Origin: a virus
IMG/VR virus record: IMGVR_UViG_3300042987_001442
Coordinates: 1 to 31,016 of that record
Reading direction: 5' to 3' (one strand)
Length of the DNA stretch: 31,016 bases
Part shown: positions 21,569 through 27,628 of the stretch, in pieces
How positions within the stretch are numbered: the first letter of the stretch is position 1
Layout: each line of letters begins with the position of its first letter
Program-made: the position numbers and the translations under genes
The notes under the pieces: model-generated
What the model was told of the DNA's origin: nothing
Seen by the model: only the letters and a program-made list of their open reading frames with translations
Database searches by the model: none

Positions 21569-21736
21569 ATGAAGCAAACTTTTCAAACTCTGAATAATTT
21601 TCAGAGTTTTCAAATTGAAAATGAAAAACTACCGGAGAATCCGATTGAGATTACTACTGATAACAATGAGTCTATTAGCACTACTAATCTGGTGCTCAAG
21701 GAACTTTCCTGTCAGTCTTCTACAGGAAATCACTGA
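21569..21736 (+). CDS. Small hypothetical protein overlapping the hydrolase gene
   Basis: A 55-residue frame with a strong ribosome site (AAGGAGATATT) before the ATG at 21569. Polar and low in hydrophobic residues (MKQTFQTLNNFQSFQIENEK, then ITTDNNESISTTNLVLKEL). Its second half is overlapped by the start of the cell wall hydrolase in the +1 frame. It may be a true protein, a translational leader for the hydrolase, or the N-terminus of a frameshift product. Confidence 0.6.
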   Translation: MKQTFQTLNNFQSFQIENEKLPENPIEITTDNNESISTTNLVLKELSCQSSTGNH

Positions 21737-22196
21737 AAGAACAGAACGGTTTAGACCAGAAGCCTCTAAGAGACGTTTAGAGGCTCTTAAAACCGATTCT
21801 GAAGAGATTAGGTGTCTGACTATCAATCTCTTTAATGAAGCCGCTGGTGAGTCTCTGAGAGGTCAGGAAATGGTTGTTCAAGTTGTTATTAACAGAAAGA
21901 ACCACCTGAAGAAATTCGGTAGGACTTACTGCGAAGTCATCAGAGAACCTTATCAGTTTTCTTGGACACTTGACATTGGTAAGGCTTATATGTTAGAAGC
22001 AAAACAACCATTGACACCTAAAGATTTCAAGAAGTACAGTAAAGTTGTTCTTGACGTACTAGAGAATCAACACAAAGTACTTGACAAGGACAAGGAGATT
22101 CTGTACTATCACAGTACAGCAGTTAAACCCAAGTGGTCTAAGAAGATGACTTTGGTTTACCGTATAGGTAATCATTTGTTTTACAAGGAGGATTGA
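21621..22196 (+). CDS. SleB/CwlJ-type cell wall hydrolase with signal anchor
   Basis: A 191-residue protein of the Hydrolase_2 family of peptidoglycan hydrolases. A basic and then hydrophobic N-terminus (KNYRRIRLRLLLITMSLLAL) predicts export or membrane anchoring. The catalytic domain runs from about residue 63 with LTINLFNEAAGESLRGQEM (the Glu in NEAxGE is the likely catalytic acid) through VVINRKNHLKKFGRTYCEVI and PYQFSWT to ILYYHSTAVKPKWSKKM. There is no ribosome site at the ATG at 21621; starts at 21615 (TTG) or 21666 (ATG) are alternatives. Unlike the endolysin it lies in the accessory region, so a role in entry, exclusion or wall remodelling is possible. Confidence 0.82.
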   Translation: MKNYRRIRLRLLLITMSLLALLIWCSRNFPVSLLQEITERTERFRPEASKRRLEALKTDSEEIRCLTINLFNEAAGESLRGQEMVVQVVINRKNHLKKFGRTYCEVIREPYQFSWTLDIGKAYMLEAKQPLTPKDFKKYSKVVLDVLENQHKVLDKDKEILYYHSTAVKPKWSKKMTLVYRIGNHLFYKED

Positions 22197-22388
22197 ATGA
22201 GTGTTTGGAAAGAGATTGACAGCACGATGGGCTACCATAGCGCACACCATGAATATGACCTGTGGGAGTCTGGTGTACTTGATACACTTCGCGTTATGCC
22301 TGTTTCTGTTCTTAGGAATTTGACCGAGAGTTCAGAGTTGGGGTACTTTGCAAAGATTGTATTGACTTCTAAAGGAGAAACGCAGTGA
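22197..22388 (+). CDS. Hypothetical 63-residue protein
   Basis: Starts directly after the hydrolase stop with AAGGAGGATTGA upstream. A soluble protein with His/Tyr-rich N-terminal half (STMGYHSAHHEYDLWESGVL). No family recognised. Confidence 0.68.
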   Translation: MSVWKEIDSTMGYHSAHHEYDLWESGVLDTLRVMPVSVLRNLTESSELGYFAKIVLTSKGETQ

Positions 22389-22738
22389 AAAGCATTGGTG
22401 AACGATTGAAATTTTTTATGAGCCACATGAAAGCAGCACAAAAGTCTTACAATGAAGTATTCAAATTTGATGAACGTCTTGGTGACTTTGTAGTTGAACT
22501 TGATTGTTTTTATCAGTATGACCAGATTGCTGCTGCATATCTTCGTGACTGTATCCCTACAGAAAACGATGAAATTGCTTACAAGTATATGGATGCTGTA
22601 TATGAGTTGACTTACAATTCTGATTTTACTTTTATCAATCGTAAAAAGATTGAAGATGTTGACGATTTGGTAGAAAAGATGTTGAAAGAGATCTATGATG
22701 ATGAACACGAACTGAATAAAGGAGAAGACAATGAATAA
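22385..22738 (+). CDS. Hypothetical helical acidic protein
   Basis: A 117-residue, acidic, mainly helical protein, GTG start overlapping the previous stop (GTGA), AAAGGAGAAACGCA upstream. Aromatic segments FYQYDQIAAAYLRDC and YKYMDAVYELTYNSDFTF are visible; the C-terminus is highly acidic. Function unknown. Confidence 0.7.
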   Translation: MKSIGERLKFFMSHMKAAQKSYNEVFKFDERLGDFVVELDCFYQYDQIAAAYLRDCIPTENDEIAYKYMDAVYELTYNSDFTFINRKKIEDVDDLVEKMLKEIYDDEHELNKGEDNE

Positions 22739-23138
22739 CGAAAACAACACACCGAGTTGTGATGATATTGTTAGAGAAATCAGATTCTTCAAAGAAGAAT
22801 ACGATAATAAAAAGAGCAGTAAAATTTATTCCGATACTGGTGAAGAACTTCGGCTAGTACACATCTTCAATCGGAATCAAAGCACAGTACGAGGTGGTTT
22901 AACAATCGTTTATCATTGGGATAAAAAGGATTCCTTTATTACATTCAGCACCAGTGTTTGTAGTAAGCAAGATATTTTTTCTCGTAAGATCGGCGCTGAA
23001 ATGGCGATTGATAATTTTAATTCAGGTATGAGTACTCGTCTTCCTTTTGACCGGAAGAAGTTTGCATCACCTGCAAAAATGCTTCGTCATTTATTTTCTG
23101 AGTTGTATCGTACAGAATGGTGGGAGGATTGGAAATGA
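22731..23138 (+). CDS. Hypothetical protein
   Basis: A 135-residue soluble protein with AAAGGAGAAGACA before the ATG and an eight-base overlap with the gene before. It combines a charged N-terminal helix (DDIVREIRFFKEEYDNKKSS), a central beta region (GGLTIVYHWDKKDSFITFST) and a basic C-terminal helix (KKFASPAKMLRHLFSELYR). No family recognised. Confidence 0.7.
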   Translation: MNNENNTPSCDDIVREIRFFKEEYDNKKSSKIYSDTGEELRLVHIFNRNQSTVRGGLTIVYHWDKKDSFITFSTSVCSKQDIFSRKIGAEMAIDNFNSGMSTRLPFDRKKFASPAKMLRHLFSELYRTEWWEDWK

Positions 23139-23479
23139 AACGAGAACTTAAACCTGCTGAAATTGAAAATCTTCGTGGGTATATCAAGGTAATTGAAGCG
23201 TTTATTCAAGGTAAACAAATTCAATGCAGTCCATTTGATGATAGTCATTGGTATGACGTTGCCATGCCTACTTTTGATTTTCAGAACGCAAACTATCGAA
23301 TCAAACCAGAAGTAAAAGAGTTGTATTATTGTGTATATCAGACTAAATCCGGTGCTGTCTTTGTGACGCAACCAAGAAGTAAAGAAGAGTTTGATTCTGA
23401 TGTTAACACAATCGTTAATGACATGATTGGTGTTATTCTTGAAGAACGAAAGATTACAGTTATTTCTGAATACGAATAG
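23135..23479 (+). CDS. Phage protein with a conserved W...YRIKPE module
   Basis: A 114-residue protein, start at the ATG overlapping the upstream stop (ATGA) with GGAGG before it. Residues 20-58 (IEAFIQGKQIQCSPFDDSHW, then FDFQNANYRIKPE) match a small module common in phage early proteins, which carry AdGkxIqxr...W.d...yRIKPe. The biochemical role of the module is not known. The second half is mixed alpha/beta (LYYCVYQTKSGAVFVTQP). Confidence 0.72.
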   Translation: MKRELKPAEIENLRGYIKVIEAFIQGKQIQCSPFDDSHWYDVAMPTFDFQNANYRIKPEVKELYYCVYQTKSGAVFVTQPRSKEEFDSDVNTIVNDMIGVILEERKITVISEYE

Positions 23480-23490
23480 GAAAGGAATAT

Positions 23491-24381
23491 ATGTCGAAAA
23501 TTCAAGCGAAGATCATTTGTGATAGTATTACAAAACTTGGTACTAGAATTACAACTTTTGAAGTTGAGTATCCTCGTTTTATTCATTCTGAAGTTATGAC
23601 ACACAGGATGTTTAGCCGAAATGCAAGTTCTTCAAGAGCGATTCCGGTTAGTAAAGTGATTGACCAAGTGCGGAATGATCCTGCTAAACCAATTCATATT
23701 GGTAAAAATCAAGCAGGAATGGTTGCTGATGTAGAATTGTCAGATTTTTACAAAAACTTCGCTATTGATATCTGGTATAGGGCAGCAGGATGGGCTTCTA
23801 CATTTTCAGAAGATTTGTCTAAGTTGGGCGTACATAAACAAGTGTGTAACCGTATTACAGAACCATTTCAAAATATGAAAGTTCTGATTACTGCCACAGA
23901 ATACAAGAATTTCTTTTATCTGCGTAATCACAAAGACGCACAACCAGAAATTGCTGAATTGGCTAGATTGATGCAGGAAGAGTACGAGAAAAATACACCC
24001 GCTAGACTTACAGGTGGTCAGTATCATTTACCCTACATTACTTGTAAATACGAGAACGGTGTTCAGAGTTATTGGTTGGATAATGAAACTGAAATTTCAT
24101 TGGATGACGCAATTAAAATTTCTTGCAGTTGTTGTGCACAAGTGAGTTACCGTAAGCTAGATTTGTCTCTTGAAAAGGCTAGAGATATTTACAGTCGATT
24201 GGTTGAATCTGAACCTGTACACGCAAGTCCTTTTGAACACGTTGCCAAAGTTCCAATGTGTGCTGGTGTGGTCGAGGCAGGTCACACCCATAGTGCTGTT
24301 GGTGGGGGCCTTTGGTCTGGTAACTTTAGGGAATGGATTCAATATCGTCAATTGATTCCTAACAATACAGTGAAAGGTTAA
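23491..24381 (+). CDS. thyX: Flavin-dependent thymidylate synthase ThyX
   Basis: Methylates dUMP to dTMP using folate, FAD and NADPH. The signature RHRxxSxNxxSxR is present as THRMFSRNASSSR (residues 37-49), with Thr in place of the first Arg, a variation allowed in phage forms as far as recalled. Further family features are SPFEHVAKVP and NFREWIQYRQLIP near the C-terminus, and CNRITEPFQNMKVLITATEY. At 296 residues it is longer than typical bacterial enzymes (about 230) because of insertions in the middle. With the deaminase at 21032 and ribonucleotide reductase it completes a phage dTTP route. AAAGGAATAT precedes the ATG. Confidence 0.94.
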   Translation: MSKIQAKIICDSITKLGTRITTFEVEYPRFIHSEVMTHRMFSRNASSSRAIPVSKVIDQVRNDPAKPIHIGKNQAGMVADVELSDFYKNFAIDIWYRAAGWASTFSEDLSKLGVHKQVCNRITEPFQNMKVLITATEYKNFFYLRNHKDAQPEIAELARLMQEEYEKNTPARLTGGQYHLPYITCKYENGVQSYWLDNETEISLDDAIKISCSCCAQVSYRKLDLSLEKARDIYSRLVESEPVHASPFEHVAKVPMCAGVVEAGHTHSAVGGGLWSGNFREWIQYRQLIPNNTVKG

Positions 24382-24383
24382 AG

Positions 24384-24680
24384 ATGGAGAACTCTGAGAA
24401 TCTAAATAATTCCGAAGAATTCCCATCCAAAAACCCTGAGACTACAAAAAGCCAGAATGAAAATTTTACCCAAGAAAATTCACAGGGTTCTGCACAGGGT
24501 AAACCTATTCTGATTCAAAGAACAGGTCAACAAGGGTTTAGGGTTGGTGTTGAGAAGAGTACTGGTAAAAAAGTATTGATTCTTCAAGTCGAAGAAGGTA
24601 TACAAAATCAGAATATCTCTGAAGGTGTATTCTTTCACTTCAGGGATGCAAAACCAGAAGACTTTGGTTTTACTTCTTAA
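24384..24680 (+). CDS. Hypothetical protein with disordered Asn/Glu/Gln-rich N-terminus
   Basis: A 98-residue protein two bases after thyX. Residues 1-40 are polar and probably disordered (MENSENLNNSEEFPSKNPET), followed by a small beta-rich domain (GKPILIQRTGQQGFRVGVEK, then KVLILQVEEG). No family recognised. Confidence 0.68.
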   Translation: MENSENLNNSEEFPSKNPETTKSQNENFTQENSQGSAQGKPILIQRTGQQGFRVGVEKSTGKKVLILQVEEGIQNQNISEGVFFHFRDAKPEDFGFTS

Positions 24681-24706
24681 TAAAATAAGAAAAAGACTTT
24701 AAGTAC

Positions 24707-24727
24707 GTAAAAAGTTTTACTTTTTAC
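24707..24727. repeat. Second copy of the pre-promoter inverted repeat
   Basis: GTAAAAAG (24707-24714), TTTTA, CTTTTTAC (24720-24727), ending at the TTGACA of the next promoter. It differs from the element at 19713-19733 only by one compensating pair of changes, so the pairing is preserved. Confidence 0.68.
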
Positions 24728-24756
24728 TTGACAGTGGGTTCCTCTGTGAGTACTAT
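24728..24756 (+). promoter_or_regulatory. Sigma-70-type promoter with RBS-pairing spacer
   Basis: TTGACA (24728-24733), a 17-base spacer and TACTAT (24751-24756). GGTTCCTC (24737-24744) in the spacer is complementary to GAGGAACC (24771-24778), which carries the ribosome site of the next gene. Only read-through RNA would contain both arms. Confidence 0.82.
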
Positions 24757-24779
24757 ATATGTGTTCAACGGAGGAACCT

Positions 24780-24923
24780 ATGACAAAGGTACGAAAGTTA
24801 AAGAAAAGAGATTTTGTAGCAAAAGACCTGTTGACATCTGGTCTGTATTTGAGTAAGATTGAAGTCAATCGGAAGAAGAAGTCCAAGACTCGTAAACTTA
24901 AACACAAGGGAGTTTCAGAATGA
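24780..24923 (+). CDS. 47-residue strongly basic protein
   Basis: A short gene behind GGAGGAAC. The product is very rich in Lys and Arg (MTKVRKLKKRDFVAKDLLTS, then VNRKKKSKTRKLKHKGVSE), suggesting nucleic acid or ribosome binding. It is the first gene of its promoter and overlaps the next by ATGA. No family recognised. Confidence 0.68.
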   Translation: MTKVRKLKKRDFVAKDLLTSGLYLSKIEVNRKKKSKTRKLKHKGVSE

Positions 24924-25093
24924 ACGAAAAGCGCAGAGCAGTATATTTCGACTCAGATTGGCCTGAAGAGTTTGGTGAGCAGATACTTGTCACTTATGTA
25001 CGACAAGGGGAGTTGGATTCGGATGCAATCCTAAGAGCAATGGAACTGTATAGAAAAGATACTAACTATTACATCAAAGAGGTTTCAGAATGA
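24920..25093 (+). CDS. 57-residue hypothetical protein
   Basis: A short acidic protein (MNEKRRAVYFDSDWPEEFGE, then LDSDAILRAMELYRKDTNYY) with overlapping starts and stops on both sides (ATGA). Its 5' and 3' junctions carry the same 17 bases, GTTTCAGAATGAACGAA. Function unknown. Confidence 0.65.
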   Translation: MNEKRRAVYFDSDWPEEFGEQILVTYVRQGELDSDAILRAMELYRKDTNYYIKEVSE

Positions 25094-25290
25094 ACGAACG
25101 GATTAAATCACTTGCATTTCAAGCGGGTTTTATTGGTGAAAGTATGTATTCGGTTTTCGGCACAACACAACAAGAAGCACTTGATAATTTTGCTGAGTTG
25201 ATTGTCAAAGAATGCGCCGAATTGGTAGAATACAATTCTAAAGGTGCTGGTCGAGATATTAGAGAACATTTCGGAGTTGAAAACGAGTAA
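25090..25290 (+). CDS. Phage protein of the ERIKxLAxQAG...IVKECAEL type
   Basis: A 66-residue protein. MNERIKSLAFQAGF and NFAELIVKECAELVEYN match a small motif set common in early proteins of many phages, of unknown function. It begins in an ATGA overlap. The C-terminus (AGRDIREHFGVENE) often follows in relatives. Confidence 0.75.
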   Translation: MNERIKSLAFQAGFIGESMYSVFGTTQQEALDNFAELIVKECAELVEYNSKGAGRDIREHFGVENE

Positions 25291-25291
25291 A

Positions 25292-25480
25292 ATGAAAGCA
25301 TATCTGGTTTTCTTGAATGGTCAAGAAGTTGACACAGTGTTCTACACTGGATATACTGCTGAAGATGTAAAGTGGTCTTTGATTGACCATGACGGATACA
25401 ATTCAAATATCCGTGTGATTCCTGAAGAGTTCTACGAGACTCTTGACGAGTACGAGAAAAAACTTTTAATCAATGCTTGA
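25292..25480 (+). CDS. Hypothetical 62-residue protein
   Basis: The ATG at 25292 lies one base after the previous stop; a longer frame starting at 25244 would overlap the whole end of that gene and is less likely. A small alpha/beta protein (KAYLVFLNGQEVDTVFYTGY, then EFYETLDEYEKKLLINA). Its stop codon lies inside the -35 box of the next promoter. Confidence 0.68.
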   Translation: MKAYLVFLNGQEVDTVFYTGYTAEDVKWSLIDHDGYNSNIRVIPEEFYETLDEYEKKLLINA

Positions 25481-25505
25481 CAGGTACTCTTCAACTGAGT
25501 ATACT
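25477..25505 (+). promoter_or_regulatory. Sigma-70-type promoter for the WYL_2 gene and the structured RNA
   Basis: TTGACA (25477-25482), a 17-base spacer and TATACT (25500-25505). The spacer has a small palindrome, TACTC/GAGTA. Transcription should run through the 85-codon gene into the gene-free region at 25809. Confidence 0.84.
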
Positions 25506-25550
25506 GATAAGACTGAAACACAACACAAAACAATTTCTTAGGAGGAAATT

Positions 25551-25808
25551 ATGAATAAAGCAAAAGCAATCCGTGAAGTTCTGGAAACCGTAGGTTCTCG
25601 TGGTCGTATCTTTGGTGTTACCTTTACAAAAGCAGATGGTAGTACACGTAAGATGACTGCTCGACTTGGTGTTACAAAGTACCTCAAAGGTACTGGTACA
25701 CGGATTACCACCAAACCTGAGAACTTGGTTGTCTTCGACATGAGTATTCGTGAGTACCGTACAGTACCACTGAATAGTGTCTTCGAGATTCGTTCTAAGG
25801 CAGTGTAA
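25551..25808 (+). CDS. WYL_2 (DUF2693), Sm-like SH3-barrel protein
   Basis: An 85-residue basic protein resembling the WYL_2 family, described as an Sm-like SH3 beta-barrel. Typical elements are FGVTFTKADGSTRKMTARLG and NLVVFDMSIREYRTVPLNSV followed by FEIRSKA. The ribosome site is strong (AGGAGGAAATT). Sm-like folds often bind RNA or proteins; for this family the ligand is not known. The gene is alone behind its promoter and directly followed by the large helix-rich non-coding region, which suggests a functional link. Confidence 0.82.
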   Translation: MNKAKAIREVLETVGSRGRIFGVTFTKADGSTRKMTARLGVTKYLKGTGTRITTKPENLVVFDMSIREYRTVPLNSVFEIRSKAV

Positions 25809-26059
25809 AGAGTAAACGGTGACAGTCAACATACCCACCGAAATGTATACAGAAGTGAGTGGTTGATGACTTACGGGAAAGACCGTACAGAATTTAAGAA
25901 TAGTCCCGCTACTCTTGTTGTCACATTCCCTAGTGATTAGCAGAGCAAATCAGCGAAAAAATATACGAGTGATGGTGGACTTCGTATACGGACATTTTAG
26001 ACCTGAGGATTGTCGTCCAATAGTAAGAAGACTATATGATTCCAATGTAGGGGTTGGAG

Positions 26060-26170
26060 CCATATAAAAACATACTACTGATGCCTCTGCGAAGGGATTC
26101 TAGATACCCAGTAGCGATCAATAACGAAGTCAGCAGATGGGTTCGCTGAATGTAGTATGTTTTTATATGG
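26060..26170 (+). repeat. Perfect 19-bp inverted repeat with 73-base inner part
   Basis: CCATATAAAAACATACTAC (26060-26078) is the exact reverse complement of 26152-26170. The inner part holds smaller pairings, for example TCTGC with GCAGA. It is the longest perfect complementary pair noticed in the window. Confidence 0.95.
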
Positions 26171-26266
26171 TAGATTTTGATGGTGTAACTTAAAAGGAGA
26201 GTAGCAGGTCAACAGGAATATACGCCTACCTGTCAGTGTTGGATCACACCCAACCACCATCCGAAT

Positions 26267-26290
26267 AGCACCCGTAAGGTGCTTTTACTT
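26267..26290 (+). terminator. Hairpin with short T tract inside the RNA region
   Basis: AGCACC (26267-26272) pairs with GGTGCT (26278-26283), loop CGTAA, followed by TTTACTTTAC. It may be a weak terminator dividing the region into two RNAs, or one helix of a larger fold. Confidence 0.45.
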
Positions 26291-26291
26291 T

Positions 26292-26404
26292 ACTATCACG
26301 TATGACGATTGAGTTTTCCTGTAATGCAAAACAGGATTTGGGTGAAAGAGTCAGGTTAGCTACCTGATGAAGTAACTAAGATACCAGTCGTCATCCGTGA
26401 TGGT
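26292..26404 (+). repeat. Long near-perfect inverted repeat with two inner hairpins
   Basis: ATCACG-T-ATGACGA (26295-26308) pairs with TCGTCAT-C-CGTGAT (26388-26401); one mismatch splits 13 pairs, and three more pairs extend the outer end. Inside are TCCTGT/ACAGGA (26317-26336) and TCAGGT/ACCTGA (26351-26367), forming a branched fold. Confidence 0.85.
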
Positions 26405-26490
26405 TCTAGAAGGGGTGGTATGTAGGTATATCTAGAGATACCGAGGATCGGGATTCCCTTTGCGGCAACACCGCAGCCATCAACTTTTAC

Positions 26491-26519
26491 TTGACAGCAC
26501 ATTGTCAAATTAGTATCAT
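26491..26519 (+). promoter_or_regulatory. Sigma-70-type promoter for the 26552 gene
   Basis: TTGACA (26491-26496), a 17-base spacer and TATCAT (26514-26519). TTTTAC stands directly before the -35 box, as at 19713 and 24707 (half of that inverted repeat). Confidence 0.75.
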
Positions 26520-26551
26520 GTACTCATTCAAATAAAACCACGGAGAACCTT

Positions 26552-27100
26552 GTGAACATCTTCTGTCTTGATGCAGATACTCGTAAAGCAGCAGAAATGC
26601 ACATATCAAAGCACACAGTAAAAATGATACTTGAACACTGTCAATTGCTTTGTACAGCACACAGAGTCCTTGACGGTTCTCCTGTAGGTAAACCTGTAAA
26701 GTACGCTCTGCGTGACAGTAGAGACACCATGTTGTACTCTGCAACACACATCAATCATCCGTCTGCTATCTGGACAAGACAATCCAAAGACAACTACCTG
26801 TGGTTGTGTGAGTTAACACAAGAGTTATCAGCAGAGTATACTTACAGATACGGTAAGGTACACAAGTGTAAAGACATTGGTTTGATTGACTACTTGACAC
26901 ACAATGTACCTTCTGGTATTCTTGATGGTGCTTTCAGTCTGCCTACACCCGCTATGCCTGATGAATGTAAGATTCAAGGTGATGTTGTAGGTTCTTACAG
27001 AAAGTACTACAATACACACAAACGTGATTTGTTTAACTGGAAGGGTACTGTTGGTCAACGACAGGTTCCTGATTGGATTGAGAATTATTTTGGAGAGTGA
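26552..27100 (+). CDS. Pyrimidine dimer DNA glycosylase family protein
   Basis: A 182-residue protein starting at a GTG behind CGGAGAACC. It belongs to a phage family usually annotated as pyrimidine dimer DNA glycosylase: MNIFCLDADTRKAAEMHISK with HTVKMILEHCQLLCTAHRVL, then NHPSAIWTRQSKDNYLWLCE, YTYRYGKVHKCKD and AMPDECKIQGDVVGSYRKYY ending in VPDWIENYF. By analogy with T4 endonuclease V it would repair UV damage, but activity of this branch is not well tested. It is the only gene behind its promoter. Confidence 0.82.
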   Translation: MNIFCLDADTRKAAEMHISKHTVKMILEHCQLLCTAHRVLDGSPVGKPVKYALRDSRDTMLYSATHINHPSAIWTRQSKDNYLWLCELTQELSAEYTYRYGKVHKCKDIGLIDYLTHNVPSGILDGAFSLPTPAMPDECKIQGDVVGSYRKYYNTHKRDLFNWKGTVGQRQVPDWIENYFGE

Positions 27101-27107
27101 ATAATTT
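27084..27107. repeat. AT-rich inverted repeat at the gene end before a promoter
   Basis: AATTATT (27084-27090) pairs with AATAATT, spanning the stop codon of the preceding gene and ending about 12 bases before the next -35 box. All pairs are A-T, so any terminator activity would be weak. Confidence 0.4.
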
Positions 27108-27118
27108 TCAAAAAGTAC

Positions 27119-27147
27119 TTGACAGTGAGTACCCAGTTGAGTACTAT
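27119..27147 (+). promoter_or_regulatory. Sigma-70-type promoter
   Basis: TTGACA (27119-27124), a 17-base spacer and TACTAT (27142-27147). The spacer has TGAGTAC twice as a direct repeat. The downstream start ACTCTTATCG is shared with the promoter at 28485. Confidence 0.87.
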
Positions 27148-27177
27148 ACTCTTATCGAAACAACAAAAGAGAACACC

Positions 27178-27267
27178 ATGACTTTTCTTAGCATTAAGTT
27201 GTACCTGTACGAAGCAATCCTGTACATGAACCCCAACGATCTTTTCCTTAACCTGATGGTGGCTTAA
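27178..27267 (+). CDS. 29-residue leader peptide-like gene
   Basis: An ATG frame of 30 codons just after the promoter, ending one base before the next gene. The product is hydrophobic (MTFLSIKLYLYEAILYMNPN). AAAGAGAAC is a fair ribosome site, whereas the next gene has none of its own, so this frame may pass ribosomes on to it. It might also be a tiny membrane peptide. Confidence 0.5.
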   Translation: MTFLSIKLYLYEAILYMNPNDLFLNLMVA

Positions 27268-27268
27268 T

Positions 27269-27628
27269 ATGAAATTCCAGACAGAATATACCTTTGAAGC
27301 AGAGGTTCGAGACTTATCTGATTCGGAAGAAGTTCTTGATTGTGAAATCCGTGTTACTTTGAATGTACACCACGACAAGGGTGACTACTACCAACCACCA
27401 GATACAGAAATCTGGGTTGAAAGAATCGAAGAGATTCGTATGGTTGGTTCTTGGGGTAGTCACTTCAAGGTATCGTATGAAGACTGCATGAATAACTACA
27501 AGTTTTACTTTTCAGAGCGATTCAGCAATAAATACAAAATGCTGAACCTTGAACAGTACCTTGATGCTGCTGTACATGACATTTCTTTGAATGACCTTGA
27601 CATTGACGATGGGGGATACTATGACTGA
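27269..27628 (+). CDS. Hypothetical acidic protein
   Basis: A 119-residue, acidic protein with alternating beta-type sequence in the first half (TEYTFEAEVRDLSDSEEVLD, then EIRVTLNVHHDKGDYYQPP) and a helical, Asp-rich end (LDAAVHDISLNDLDIDDGGY). No family recognised. Its initiation probably depends on the short frame before it. It overlaps the next gene by eight bases. Confidence 0.7.
   Translation: MKFQTEYTFEAEVRDLSDSEEVLDCEIRVTLNVHHDKGDYYQPPDTEIWVERIEEIRMVGSWGSHFKVSYEDCMNNYKFYFSERFSNKYKMLNLEQYLDAAVHDISLNDLDIDDGGYYD

Larger units (their letters stand above)
25809..26482 (+). ncRNA. Large structured non-coding RNA candidate
   Basis: A stretch of about 670 bases with no convincing gene on either strand but many stable helices. 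Closing arms GTGACA/TGTCAC (25819-25824, 25919-25924) enclose TACGG/CCGTA. Next are TGATT/AATCA (25934-25952), TATACGA/TCGTATA (25962-25988) and ATAGT/ACTAT (26020-26035). A perfect 19-bp helix follows (26060-26078 with 26152-26170). GATGGTG/CACCATC (26179-26185, 26255-26261) encloses CAGGT/ACCTG and GTTGG/CCAAC. A 16-pair helix (26292-26308 with 26388-26404, one mismatch) encloses two 6-bp hairpins. GGTAT/ATACC (26425-26442) and TGCGG/CCGCA (26461-26475) end the block. The plus strand is favoured by the promoters on both sides. It is comparable in size to GOLLD and ROOL RNAs, but membership cannot be claimed. Confidence 0.72.

Noticed and set aside
22232-22792. Minus-strand frame of 186 codons opposite the 22197-22738 genes
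   Set aside because: The plus-strand genes have ribosome sites and overlapping starts and stops; the minus frame is rich in Phe/Ile from reversed codons and lacks a ribosome site.
26075-26260. Minus-strand open frame of 61 codons in the non-coding region
   Set aside because: No ribosome site, composition unlike the phage genes, and it runs across both arms of the perfect 19-bp repeat; it is better explained by the RNA structure.
25809-26482. Group I or group II intron
   Set aside because: Both neighbouring genes are complete with their own start and stop, no split gene is seen, and the conserved core elements of group I introns (for example paired GACUA and UAGUC around a P8 hairpin) could not be placed convincingly. 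AAGAATAGTCC at 25896 resembles one element but lacks its partner at the right distance.
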